This document shows, piece by piece, positions 47,728 to 59,256 of a stretch of DNA of 64,000 nucleotides. The notes beneath the pieces are model-generated. The model ran no database searches. It had not been told where the DNA came from and saw only the letters and a list, made by a program, of their open reading frames with translations. Position 1 is the first letter of the stretch. The number at the start of each line of letters is the position of its first letter. The stretch comes from Adenophora triphylla var. japonica (lineage: Eukaryota > Streptophyta > Magnoliopsida > Asterales > Campanulaceae). The position numbers and the translations under genes are program-made. The DNA is taken from assembly GCA_022495995.1 (NCBI GenBank), contig JAFEMH010002346.1:227001-291000 (forward strand), in the 5' to 3' direction.

Positions 47728-48350
47728 TCGAGTCTTTTTCCCCCTCTGTATAAAAATAATAAAAAAAAGAATAAAAAAATAGAAGAAATGAAAATAAAGG
47801 CGCAATAAAATTGTCCCAGATGAGACTGAAAACCTCTCAAAAGGCAGTCCATGCAAAAATAAGGGACGCGCCCGGTGCTAAAAGAATATACCCAACTAGA
47901 CTGAAAACCCTAAAAATGGGCGGTCTAGGTAAAAACAGGGTTACACCATGTCCCCCTTCTATCTTCCCTTTCTTAAACACGAAAGTTGATTGAGTCGAAC
48001 TACGGAGACCTGAGCCCCTTAGTTCTCTTTGTAAAAGGGGAACGTAGGCAACCACTTGTGGTTCGGTCTAAAATGATGCAAAATCTCAAATCTTGCCAAA
48101 ATGTGTTTTGATTACGGTTCCAAAGCTTTTCAAAGGTTCATTTTAAGTTAATATTCTTTTTGATGAGTTCAAGCACGGCCTGCTTTTGACTCAAATAACT
48201 TGCTACGAATAAAAGGCAATAAATTTTCAAAAAAAATGCTAACATCTATTTTGTCTGCATTAGGTAATCAAGGGGTACTCACGTTCCATACAATAAATCC
48301 CTCCCTCAAGATAAAAACAAAAATAGTCTCTTATCTCTCAGAAAAAGTGT
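47728..48350 (+). other. Post-integrase spacer of element B
   Basis: Contains two imperfect copies of GACTGAAAACC...AAAA...GGCRGTC (about 47823-47850 and 47900-47925) followed by TAGGTAAAAACAGGG. A similar motif is found after pol in other Tat elements, to my knowledge. No gene. Confidence 0.5.
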
Positions 48351-49802
48351 CTAGAAGCTCGTTCCCGCTCCCGAACTCGCTCCTATGTCCTTCCTTTTCC
48401 TCGGTCCCCGGGAAGTCCTCGGCCTAGGAATGTCAAATAAGTCGGTTTGAGCTCGTCCCAGCTCAGGTTTAACGCGTGCCGGTGGCTCGATCAGACCAGT
48501 CTCCCTCAAAGCGGCCATAGCAATCCTCTCTTGTCTCAAGGCCTCTCTGCGAGCTACCACCTCTGGATCATCCCTCAGAGCAGATCTCCGGATCTCATGT
48601 CGCCGATAGTCCTCAGCAATATCGCCGGTAACATTATCTGGGTTCCCCTGGGCCTCTGTATCTCTAAAAGACCGGCTGGTCGAGTAGTTTGCTCCCAAGT
48701 ATTCCCGATGGCGAGCCTCTATTGCCAACTGTACAGGACCCTGTTGCTCCTCATACCAGATCAAATACTCTGTGGTCAAGAATGTAATCCCTCTGGAATG
48801 CCGAAGAAGTGTCCAGGTTGGAAAGAAACCCTCCAGAAAGGATCTGCTGAAAAACTGCATAGTCTGGGGCTCAGCCATGGCCATCGGAACAGCATCAGTC
48901 GTCAGCTTCCCCCTCAAAGCCCGGACAATTTGCTGAGGGTACCCATACTGTCTGCTCACCAGTGATGGGACGCAGAATGAAGATACATGCAAGCCTGGCA
49001 GCCTGACTACCACTGACCCATCCTGAATGTCTCTCGTGGTCCGTAACCTCCACTGAATCCAAAAGCTCGATCGGCAGTCCCGCATGCCGCGTCAATCTCA
49101 TCTCGCGCTACGCCGCCGGCCGCATCCTCGCCACTCGCGTGGCCGGGTCACCCAAGGCATCGCCGTCCGACCCTCTGGTAATGGCCCAATCAAGTGCAAC
49201 CTCTCAGAGAACCACGAGGATAACAAACTGGGGCTGCCTGCGCCCATAAAATCCGACCCTTCTGCTAGCCTATCAATACCATGGTAGGTCTCAGCCAACA
49301 ACAGTGGTACAATGTCCATCTCCCCTTGGCCGAACCGGATTTGACGAAGGTCCACACCCCGGTCACCCCTTAGTTACCTGACAATCTCCAGCAACGCACC
49401 TGGACAGACTCCATTATATCCACAAAAATAGTAAGTCGACAAAGTGAGCAGCATAAACATGTCTAGAGATGTGGAAAGATCGAACAGCTCAGGACTGGAT
49501 AAGCACAACCTAGCCATCCGAGTCAAGTCTATGGACCCATCACCCAGAATCATAGATGGCACCTGATCCGCTGGCAAGCACAGGAAGTCCGATAACTGCT
49601 CCACAACCGACCGTCCATCCCTTGGAAATGCTACATTCGCCGCCTCGCCCAGGCCTGTCAATGCCCTGAAGTCCTCCATGGTTGGTGTCAGATCATTATA
49701 TGACAGAGTAAAGACGTGCCGCTCCGAGTCCCAAAAGCAGGATGCAGCCCGGAGCAAATCCCAGTCGATCCTCCAGTCTTTCAAGGGCAAAATGCATGGC
49801 AT
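48351..49802 (-). pseudogene. Antisense ORF of element B (plant mobile domain)
   Basis: One minus-strand frame, opposite to the element's own genes, runs from at least 49802 to 48351 with three in-frame stops (TAA near 49374, TGA near 49098 and 49092). The N-terminal part has DWDLLRAASCFWDSERHVFT and LSYNDLTPTMEDFRALTGL, the plant mobile domain (PMD/MAIN-like) signature; DLRQIRFGQGEMD and a Tyr/Trp-rich core follow, with an Arg-rich C-terminus. Antisense ORFs between integrase and 3' LTR are established for Tat elements. The two TGAs fit CGA to TGA changes. Function in the element is unknown. Confidence 0.8.
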
Positions 49803-50680
49803 GTTGTACCGCCTGTCAATAACTTGCCTGTGATGCTTTTGATGAAATTGCCAAATTTCAACAAAGTCCTAATGGAATTGATGCCCCTGAGAAGATACTC
49901 CTCCACTATAAGGCTCCATTGCAGTTGAAAGTATCAGTCTTTGCCAAAGATATCGCTTGTCTGTCAAGCTGGGGCTGCTAATTTCCTTCCACTGAAAGAG
50001 CAGTGTTTGCAAATGAACCCTGAACTGATTTTAAAAAGGGACCTGTTACGAGCTGATTCCAGTCGTGCGACATAACTTGTCCAGCAGACATGTCATGTCG
50101 GGCGACACATCTGGTCAACATCAGACAACATCGAAGTACTTGCAATGTCTACCCCCTAAGGCACTTTCTGACTCGTCGCCGCTATAATACACCTCCCATC
50201 CTCACATACATTCCCATGTAAATGCACGGGAGTGGGCCCCCTACCATATGTATCACCATACACACTCACCCGATACAGTCCCACCATCTCATGTACAAAC
50301 CCGGCAAAGCCGACCTTTCAATACAATAACCACATTTCCTTCACCTCGTTCCCAGAGTGGACAGATTCGCGTAAACAAGCTAACATAGTTTAATCTTTGC
50401 TAATGGAATAGAATAGTTGGATATAGTGCTTGGAGTGTTGTTTCCCCCGCAGGTACAATGATCAACTGAGCACCGTCAAAGGACTTCCCCTCGAAGAAAA
50501 AGCCGAGACAAAGATTCCACATCTGTCAGTCTCCCCAAGCAACGCTCATCAGTATCATCGACCCCGCCGCCAAAGCATCAGCAAAAATCCGCTCCCTAGC
50601 AAGCAAAACTCCCATCCTACCAGGCGAAGTCCCTGACCCCAAAGCCAACCGTCAACAGAGGCCGTCCCGCACTTGGCAGA
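49803..50680 (+). other. 3' UTR of element B before the minisatellite
   Basis: No gene. Contains GTCGTGCGACATAA near 50073 and TCATGTCGGGCGACACAT near 50094, further members of the palindrome family of the LTRs. Confidence 0.5.
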
Positions 50681-50689
50681 ACCAGTAAG

Positions 50690-51180
50690 CCACCAACACA
50701 GTAGTAGCATGAGACCCTCCGGCAGCTACAACTATCCCCAGCAGAATCAATAGTAGCGTGAGTCCCTTGGCAGCTACCCTTCACCAACACCCAGTGGTAT
50801 GAGTCCCTCCGGCGTCCACGACCGCCATCAACAGTAGCGTGAGTCCCCTGGCAGATACCCTTCACCAACACCAAGTGGTATGAGTCCCTCCGGCATCCAT
50901 GACCACCATCGACAGCGGTAGCGTGAGACCCTCCGGCAGCTACTCGCCACTACCAGTTGCAGCATGAGTCCCTCCGACAGCTACATCCTTTCATCGACAG
51001 CGGTAGCATGAGACCCTCCGGCAGCTACTCGCCACTACCAGTTGCAGCATGAGTCCCTCCGGCAGCTACAACCAAACATCGACAGCGGTAGCATGAGACC
51101 CTCCGGCAGCTACTCGCCACCACCAGTTGCAGCATGAGTCCCTCCGGCAGCTACAACCTTCCACCATCCGCAGTAACACC
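50690..51180 (+). repeat. Minisatellite in the 3' UTR of element B
   Basis: Units built on AGCATGAGACCCTCCGGCAG and TTGCAGCATGAGTCCCTCCG repeat about ten times. A higher-order unit of about 100 bp (CGACAGCGGTAGCATGAG ... CTCGCCACTACCAG) repeats with high similarity at 50921, 50996 and 51078. Confidence 0.9.
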
Positions 51181-51450
51181 AGTCCTTTCGACAGCTACAG
51201 GTAAGCACAGCAAAGGTATGAAATCACATCTCTACCCTTTCTTGCTTCTTGTCCATTTTTGTTTCCGAACTACGATTTGGCTTGATTCCTTCCTAGGGAT
51301 ACGTAGGAATCCTTTCTCCAAAGGTCTAGCCATCCGATCTCTCCAGATCACTGTCCAGCCCTCCGCCTTATCCCTTGACCGCTCATTGGGATTAGGTCTT
51401 ATTTTATCGACAACCTCACTTCTTCCATAAGTGACGTTGCCGAGGGGCTC
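51181..51450 (+). other. Polypurine-tract region before the 3' LTR of B
   Basis: Ends GCCGAGGGGCTC directly before the LTR TG at 51451; CGAGGGG is the best candidate polypurine tract. Confidence 0.55.
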
Positions 51451-52865
51451 TGTAAGTACGCCAATCCAATTCTCTCCCTTTTGGTGCATTTTAATGCGAT
51501 AAAATTGCATTAAGGGGCATTTTGGTAAATTTCCGGCCTATCTCGAGACTTTCGGAAATATTTCATAAGTTTCTCGCGAAGGAAGTACCTTTTGGTACTT
51601 TGCTCATGCTAAAGGACCTGCCGGAATAAACCTTTTTGGACCTTTTGGGTATTTATACCTGAATATTCCAGAAACTGGTTTTGACGCCAAAAGCAGTTAG
51701 TGACACCTTGTCTCACGCGACAAGTCGAGACTTGGAAAATGGTCACAGAAGGTCGTGCGACACACTGTGACCATCAACTGCAGCCTATAAATAATACCCT
51801 ACCCCTCTTAGAAATGGATCCCAACTTCACACACTGTTACTCTGCCAAAATTGTAACGTAACACACACACTAAACACACACCCCTCTCTCTCTCTCTCAT
51901 CCCAATTTACCTCTAATTCCATCCAATTCAACCCACTTCGTCCATTACCTCTTAGATCCACCATCAACCAATCCTCTCAAGCTCACCAAGACCAGAAGCT
52001 GTTGTAGAAGGGTTCTGTACCTAACTTGGTACAGAATTCGTGGAATCAACAAGGGTAACATCCTCAATTCCTTTCTCTCTCTCTCTTCTACCTTGCTACT
52101 TTGATAATTCTATTATTCTACCTTCCTTGGATTCAGTAATCAGACTCCATCCGTCTTGATTACTGAATCCCAATCGCAATCTCTCTGTTTAACATAGTTG
52201 TTTTGTATAATTGGTTGTTCATTGCTTGATTATTGTGGAAATTGGTGTTTAGACCCCAAGGGGGTGTGGATCTATCCATATCCACACTCCCTGGGTTGAA
52301 TTGTTGTTAATTCGTTCATTCCGAAGTTAATCTGGATGTGTAATTAGATCTATGTTGGTTGTTTGTTCTTCTGTGTTCAAGCTGTGAGGTATCTGCATAC
52401 GGACGTCCTGTGTCACGCGACACATCGTGTTTGGTTGATCCTGTGTCACGCGACACATTCAGCCATGCATGTCATGTGTCACGCGACACTCTATGTCCAT
52501 TTGCAGAAACCATTTTCCCTTGTAATCTGTATTGATCTGTTGTATATGGGATGTGGCCTCCCTGAATAAATGGTTCATAAGTTGTAAGTTTCCAAGTTCA
52601 TATCAATAAAATTCATGTTTACTACATTTTTTTATTATCAATGCTTGCACACATTTATGGATTACTTGGATGTTTAATTAGAAAGACTCGTCTACGGACG
52701 AGGCGTGTTGGGTGAACTCTCGGTTCTTCCCAACACGTAACCTGACCCCCAGACCCATTTTCTCTCAAAGGTTTTTCAAAGTGTACCTCTAAAATATGGC
52801 GTGGCGACTCCTTTTTCTTTTTTCATCATTGAAAAAACAAAATTTTGCGGGCGAGAGCACATTCA
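51451..52865 (+). repeat. 3' LTR of element B
   Basis: 1,415 bp, TGTAAGTACG...GCACATTCA, near-identical to 37148-38563. Carries the same TGTCACGCGACA palindromes; the one that is TGTCACGTGACA in the 5' LTR reads TGTCACGCGACA here. Confidence 0.93.
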
Positions 52866-52866
52866 G

Positions 52867-53908
52867 TTATCACCCGTCTTCAACAAGAGTCTGCTCAAGG
52901 TCATGGAACACCTCCAGTGTCAAGCACAATATCTCCCTTACAACATAGACATTTTAGCTTTGCAGGAGACTCGGGGGCAGGAGGTTCAGGGAGCCATGTG
53001 CCGCAGACTAAAAGCATCATCACTAATCCGGGCTCCACTTTGCCAACCTCAATTCCATCCTTTCAGACACCATCTTCAGGATTAGCAGGAGGTTTTACAA
53101 ATTATGCATATAACTTTATTAATCCTAATCCTAATCCTAATCCTAATAATCTTGATGCAGGAAATTCCGTAGCTAGACAACTGCAGGAATTAAGGGACAT
53201 GGTCATGAACGTTCCGGGCGTTGCATCTCCCATGCGTAGATCATCTCCAACATGTTACAATGATACCTGTTTTGTACCTGCTATTGCCTACGCGAAATTG
53301 CTCAAGAGATTTATTGTCCCTCAAATGAAGCAGTACAATGGTACTACAGACCCAATGGAACATGTAGCACTCTATCCGGAGAAGATGGACGTCATCCATA
53401 TCCCTATGCCATATAAAAAAGCCTGTTTATGCATAGACTTTGGATCAACGTTAACAGGAGCAGCTCTAAGATGGCTCATAAACCAACCTTTGGGCTGTAT
53501 TGGATCTTATGCTCAATTAATCGATATGTTCACTAATCAATTTTCTTGCCACAGGGTATTTGAAAAACTTACTAGTGATTTATATCGGATAACTCAGCAA
53601 CCTGAAGAAACTCTTAAGGATTACTTGAGCAGGTTCAACAAATAAGCAGTGGACATACCAAACCTGGACATGTCAACTGCAACTGAAGCATTTAGGATGG
53701 GTCTCAAGAAAGACTCACCATATTATGAAGACCTAGTCAAAAACCCATGCAAGAAACTTGAAGATGTCAGAACAAGGGCCATTCAATTCATACGTCTTGA
53801 AGAAGACAGGCTAATCCGAGATAAGAATGCTAACAAGATTCCTGTTTATGAAAGCACTGCCAGAAGGCAGAATCCTCCCATCATAAGCATAAAAGGGGCA
53901 AACCCTAC
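52867..53908 (+). pseudogene. Gag of element A, 3' part
   Basis: Resumes the gag interrupted at 37147. Shows an Asn-Pro repeat (NPNPNPNPNN), then the capsid domain (FIVPQMKQYNGTTDPMEHVA, FSCHRVFEKLTSDLYRI, ETLKDYLSRFNK). TAA at 53643 replaces the usual Glu codon of FNKEAV; reading continues to LDMSTATEAFRMGLKKDSPY. It ends at 53908 where LTR D begins. Homologous to gag of element C (EAFKMGLKKDSRYYRDLV). Confidence 0.85.
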
Positions 53909-55744
53909 TGTAAGTACCCAAATCCGGATCGTCAAAATCCGCTAAAAGTTAACCGGAATCCGTTAACTGGCCCGCTCCAGGTTAACCGGAACCCGTTAAG
54001 CTCCCCGTTCTCAAGCCAACGAGACGTCTCGGGACTGCCCCGTGCATCCCAATGTCGAAGCGTAGTCAACACACATCGTCGCACGTAAAAGTACAGCTTC
54101 TCCTGAAAAACACACTTTTCGGCACTTTTCGGGGGCATTTCGGACATTTTCCGGACAGTTATTTAAAAAACGGACAAAACCGGGGATAATGGCACGAAAT
54201 CCCATAAACCTGGTGAGTCACAGGACACGTGGCACGCATGCCACAGCTCCCTTGTCAACCTCAAATAGATTTCAGTGTGAAAAGACTAAAATACCCCTGG
54301 TATACAGTCCAAGTCCGGCCGGACTCTTTTACAAATAACCAGAATTGCCAGCAAGTCCCTCCAGTTTTCAAAGTTTCACAAAACCCCTGGAATTCAGCCT
54401 AAGTTCGTCAGAACTCTTTTGCAAAATTCACCTATAAATACAGAGGTCAGTTAACAGCAACAAAAAAAAGAAAAAACTTACTCTCTTCTCTCCACAGCCA
54501 CGACCCAAACCCCTTCAACCCCTTTCGAGCCCCGTTTTGCCTCGATTTGCATGAAAACTCCGCGTTTCAACCAAACAAGAACCAAAACGCCTCGAAACAC
54601 CATTCCAAACACTAAATCGTATCCCGTATATGCCTCCCGAGTCAAAAGAGTCAACCCCTAGCCATAGGTAACACTCTCACTCCCTAAACTCTTGTTCCGT
54701 CTCGGTTTACATGTCAGTCGCTACTACCGTTTTGGACGACGTTGTTGAAATGTAGACGTCACCGTCTAACGGGGTCCGATATATTTTAGTCCTTGATCCT
54801 CTTCTCTTCCCGTAAGAGAAGTAATCTCGGGTTAAAACGGTGTTTCGGCCCCGTTCCGTTACTTTTCATGTCATTTACAAATTTCGGATCGTTTGATCTG
54901 TCGATAGTCATTTACTTTTATGTCATTTACAAATTCCGGATCGTTTGATCCGTTGATCGTCATTTACTTTTACGCAACTTTACAATTCCGAGCCGTTTGG
55001 TTCGTTGAACATACTTTACAATTCCGGGTCGTTTGATTCCGTCGATACCGCACTTTAAATACTGTCATTTACAAGTCCGAGCCGTTTGGATCGTGATAGT
55101 ATTTACTTATCAAAAGTCCGAGTCGCAAAAACGATTCGTTGATCGCATGTCATTTAATGCTTTTTTCCCGTAAAATTGCTAACAATGAAATGCCCGGTTA
55201 AAAACCGGAGTTCGACATTCGGACTCTCTTTCAAAAACGCGCGAAATGACGTTTGGCATCCAAACGATCATCTTCAAACCCAAAAAATCCGACGTTTGAC
55301 ATTCAAACGCTCTTTTCTTAAAAGTCAACATTTGACAATTAAGTTAAAAGATCAAAATCAGCATTCGTGTCACTTTTCCTAAAGAACTTCAAAAACGACG
55401 TTTGTCATTCAAACGCTCGCCTTTTCAAACAGAAACACAATAATCAACGTTTGACATTCAAACCAAGATTAAGTTTGTCATTTAAGCCCCCATTTTCAAA
55501 ATGCAACCCCACACACCCACACACACACACATTTTCGAGAAAGGTAGAAAGACCTGTCATACGAGGCGTTTCGAGTGATCTCAAAATACTCTTCCCGAAA
55601 CGTAACGTGACCTCCGAACCTAACAATCTCTGGTACTCAAAAAATCTTTTTTCTCGTTTTTGCTATCAATAAAAATGACACCCCCTTTCAAAGCTTTTTC
55701 CTAAGTGTTTTGGTAGAAAAAACAATAGAGTAGAATCTTAACTT
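53909..55744 (+). repeat. LTR D, a large Tat-type LTR
   Basis: Begins TGTAAGTACCC, like the LTR of B, inside the gag of A. A TATA box, CCTATAAATACAG, is near 54431. At about 54890-55110 diverged units with TTTACAAWTCCGGRTCGTTTG repeat. At 55250-55464 four copies of the imperfect palindrome CGTTTGACATTCAAACG occur. The far end is not found because LTR C interrupts at 55745; whether this is a solo LTR or a full element is open. Confidence 0.65.
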
Positions 55745-56241
55745 TGTTTAGTGTGTGGATTGGACAATAAGGAGGGGACTGTGGAATTCGACTATATGGA
55801 ACAAAAGTATGAAAAAGAGATAATGACACCACGATTTGTTAACGAGGAAAACCTTGGAGGTGACAACCTCTTTGGAAAAAACCCCGGGAGTTAGGTCTCC
55901 AACCTTAAAAGTTTCACTATAATGATCACAAATACAACTTTGGAAGATAATGGAGAGGATTACAAGAGCTTGAGTGTCAAGTGTGTGCGTGTGAGCAATG
56001 ATGTGTTTTTTCCGTCTCCATTTCCCCTTAAATACAAGTAGATATGAAAGAGTCAATACGGTTCCTACAATCTCGGGATTTTGGTTTATCATTTCAACCT
56101 CCGTGAGACCAAGTCCCCCGAGCTGTTGAAGATCTGTTGAACGTGCTGGAGAATATCCCGCATTCCTCTCTTAATTACTGAAAAATAAGAATAAGAATAT
56201 TAGGAAATATTGAATAAGTAAATATTAGAACAATACTTACA
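55745..56241 (-). repeat. Putative 3' LTR of element C
   Basis: On the minus strand begins TGTAAGTATTG and ends ACTAAACA. It has a TATA-like TTGTATTTAAGGG and the segment GGTTTTCCTCGTTAACAAAT near the end, usual in plant LTRs. The lack of a clear polypurine tract before it is a weakness. Orientation fits element C. Confidence 0.55.
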
Positions 56242-56625
56242 GGGTAATGACGTCTCGGTATGCAGGATCAATTTAAGATGTCGCCATGTCGAAAAATACC
56301 CACAACAATTTGTCCCCAAAAACATTTGACTATGCCGGCAACCGAAGAGGCAAAATGTTTTTCTTTTGAATTAATGGTCCAACCGTCCGCCCGCCCGATG
56401 GGATGTTTTGGAATACGTGGCATTAAATGGACGGTTGGGGCGAAGGGTCTCGGAGAGTTACTTTTGAAAAAGAATCCTTTTTCTTTTTATTAACCGCTTG
56501 GGAGGATAATTTAAACTTCTTAAAGCTTCCTTTTCACCCTCCGTTGGCCCACTCTGCCGTTCATCTCCAAGGTAAAACTTCTCCGTCTCTCACCTTCTTC
56601 CTTTGCTTATTTTTCTCTTTTTGCT
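56242..56625 (+). other. Region between LTR C and the antisense gene of C
   Basis: No clear gene; ORF 56260-56493 shows no domain. It would contain the promoter of the plus-strand gene starting at 56635; no clear TATA box was seen. Confidence 0.35.
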
Positions 56626-58389
56626 TTGTCAACCATGGGTAGGACCAGGTTGTCTACGTCCAAACCCAAGAAAGTGTCATCCCCACAAGATCCCGTAGAA
56701 ATTAATCTTGACGATTTTGTTTGCGGAAATCTTCTTACTAAACCAGACGAAGAAACTTGTTTGTTCAATGATTCCCAAATAGAGTCTATAAAGCAGCAAT
56801 GTTGCTTCCCAAATGGTGCAATTTTTCATCCCTTTTCCATAAAACTTAGGTCTGACCATATTTCCCTCAAATGGATCTGTTTTTCGAATATCCCTTCCTT
56901 CTAGGGTTTAGCTACCCTTTTCCACTGTTGGTTTCTGAGTTCTTCCGAAAAACCCAACTCGCTTATGCTCAACTTATGCCGATGGCTTGGCGAGTTTTTG
57001 CTTTTGTCATTAAAGTGAACCGAGAAAATGGACTAAACTTAGGGCTCCATGAAATTGCATATTCCTACGATCTTCAACTCTTTGGTTCCAAAAGATACCT
57101 TTTTAGAAAGAGGTCGGAGTAGAAGTCCCTTGATGAGCACCACATCTTCCGGTGATAGGGGATGGAAGAATAGATTTTCTTTGTTGATAGGACGTCGATT
57201 GGAGAAAAGGATGAGATATCGAGCCAATGGAACAAGGGAGGTACTTAAATTCTTACTCTTGTGACTTCTTGTTCTTGAGACAAACTGAATTGTAATTGTT
57301 CTTGTTTTTATGCAGATATTGATTGGGGAGAATTGTTTCCACCTGCTGAAGACACTCTAAGCAAGATCGAAGAATTTTTCAGGCTCCCTCCAGATAAGAG
57401 ATCTCCCAAGGGTTTGTTGGAAGCATCGTCGATTATCCCGGAAGACCTAAAGGCCTCTACTTCTGCAATTATGTCCACTGGAAAGCATGGTATCTCTTCA
57501 CCTTTGCTAACTGTTATCAATTTGATGCATTATTCTTAATTGCCAATATCTATATGTCCATGCAGTCTCCAAACCGGTAGTTTCGTGGATCTACGACTTT
57601 GACCTTGATGATATTGAGGCTATGTTCTCTGCGCCTATTGTTAAGATCGAAAAGAAACCTCCACCTGCCCCTAAGAAGATTCCTGTTCCGGATGAGAGCA
57701 TAGGTATTGGCTCTAGGGTGAGGAAGAGAAAAGCGATTCAAGAGGAGGTGGTGGAAGTTGAAGACACTTTTGAAGAAATGTCCGTGGGAGATTTTAAAAA
57801 GAAATGCATGAGTTTCACAACTGGGGTGAGATAATATTAAATGGGTTTGTACTGTTTCTAAAGTTTTATAAGATCTTTTGATATTGAAGGTATTATTTTA
57901 CAGGCGGTAGGACTTATGGAAGGTCTGGTAAAGGAGACGGAGATGGTGAAGAAGAAATCCAAGGCGGACATTGCTTTGGTCAAGAAAGAGAAGACATTGT
58001 TGGAGAATAAGATAAAAGAGCATGAGAAAACCTTAGAGCAACAAGTTAAGTTGCTGGCAGAGCAAGAGCAAACGGCAAAGGATTTACTGAATAGCTTGGC
58101 GAAAAGCGAGGATGACCACAACAAAGAGATAGCAGAAGTGAAGAATTCCTGCAAACTGGCTGCGGCAAAAACTGTCTCTCAATGCAAGATAAAGATGATG
58201 AAGGAGTATCAGGAAGGGAAGGCTGATACTTGGGATATCAATAGGGAATGTGCCTATTTATTTAAGTTGACAGGTGAGGTGACGGACGAGGGCGAGGTGT
58301 TGTCAAGTCCGTATGAAACGATCGTGAAGGATGCACCAGTAGTTGGAGAAGTGACCCCAAATGCAACACCTGCGGCAGAAGCCACCTAA
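56626..58389 (+). pseudogene. Antisense, intron-containing gene of element C (gypsy-type transposon domain)
   Basis: Runs opposite to the pol genes of C. Start ACCATGG at 56635 (an in-frame ATG also at 56626). The first exon encodes YPFLLGFSYPFPLLVSEFF, AQLMPMAWRVFAFV and later GWKNRF, matching the 'putative gypsy type transposon' (Transposase_28) domain, but is broken by frameshifts near 56870 and 57120. It ends near 57240 at GAG|GT. Exons 57316-57489, 57566-57825 and 57904-58389 follow with GT-AG introns and consistent phases. They encode PPAEDTLSKIEEFFRLPPDK, an acidic-basic linker, and a Lys/Glu-rich coiled coil (about 100 residues), ending PAAEAT. Molecular role unknown. Confidence 0.72.
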
Positions 58390-59256
58390 AATAAAACAAC
58401 TTTGTTCTTGGTCTTTTGATAATATTACTGGGGTGGAATCCCTTAAAACAATTTTTGTTTAGTTATGTAATGGGTCCATAAGGACCAAAGACAATTTCCT
58501 TTATGTGTTGGGTTGGTCCAACACTTTTGTACTTTAAGCTTAGTAGTTTGGATGCTTTTTATGATAACTTTATGGTTTAATGATTTTCAAGCGTGTCAAG
58601 GCTTGTTACATTTTGGATAGAATTTTTTCTTAGATGATCCTTTGTTATGCTCATAAGGTGACATGATAGTATGTCAAAACGATAGGTACTTAAGATGACA
58701 CGTATATGCCATAAACCGTAGATACTTTAGATGACACGTACATGCCATAACCATAAGAATAATACGTAAGATCAATCATCCAACTGAGTGGGAATGGGTA
58801 AGCTATATGAGTTTACCCATATAGGCCCACCCCACACCTCAATTAGAGAGATAACTTGCGCTCCAGGCGAAGGTGTGGTAACCTAACATCTTAAGAAAGA
58901 GGTAATTAACTCTTTAAACCTTAGAAGGGATTGTGTACCTTTACTTGAGAAGAGATGGCCAGTCTCTAACGGAGGAGAAATCGTTGTTCTTTACGCGCCT
59001 TCGACATGTCCCCATGTAAATGTGTCAATACCTCATAAGATAGGAACATGTTAAAATGGACGCCAACTAAGGTTGACGTCTCTCCACAAAGTACGTTAGT
59101 GACATCTTAATTTGTAAAGAATTAAAGAGGTGTATAGGAAAAAAGAAAGGTTGCAACAAATTAAAAGACGATCCATTACACGGAAAGCTGAGTTCATGGG
59201 GAATTTTGTTTATACGTAATACCTTTTAAGATGAATGGCGTTCCCACTCCGCGGTA
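58390..59256. other. Spacer between the antisense gene and integrase of C
   Basis: No gene. A direct repeat lies near 58682-58748: GATAGGTACTTAAGATGACA and GTAGATACTTTAGATGACAC, each followed by CGTAYATGCCATAA. Confidence 0.55.

Larger units (their letters stand above)
37148..52865 (+). mobile_element. Element B: nearly complete Tat/Ogre-like Ty3/gypsy retrotransposon
   Basis: 15.7 kb. Order: LTR, primer-binding site, long leader, gag, protease, RT, RNase H, second RNase H, integrase, antisense ORF, minisatellite, polypurine tract, LTR. The second (archaeal-type) RNase H and the antisense ORF are marks of the Tat lineage. Flanking GCTATC (37142-37147) and GTTATC (52866-52871) are a target duplication with one mismatch. 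Coding regions carry stops and frameshifts, so it is non-autonomous now. It is nested in element A. Confidence 0.93.

Noticed and set aside
55500..55530. (CA)n run as a regulatory site
   Set aside because: A short ordinary microsatellite in LTR D; nothing supports a function.
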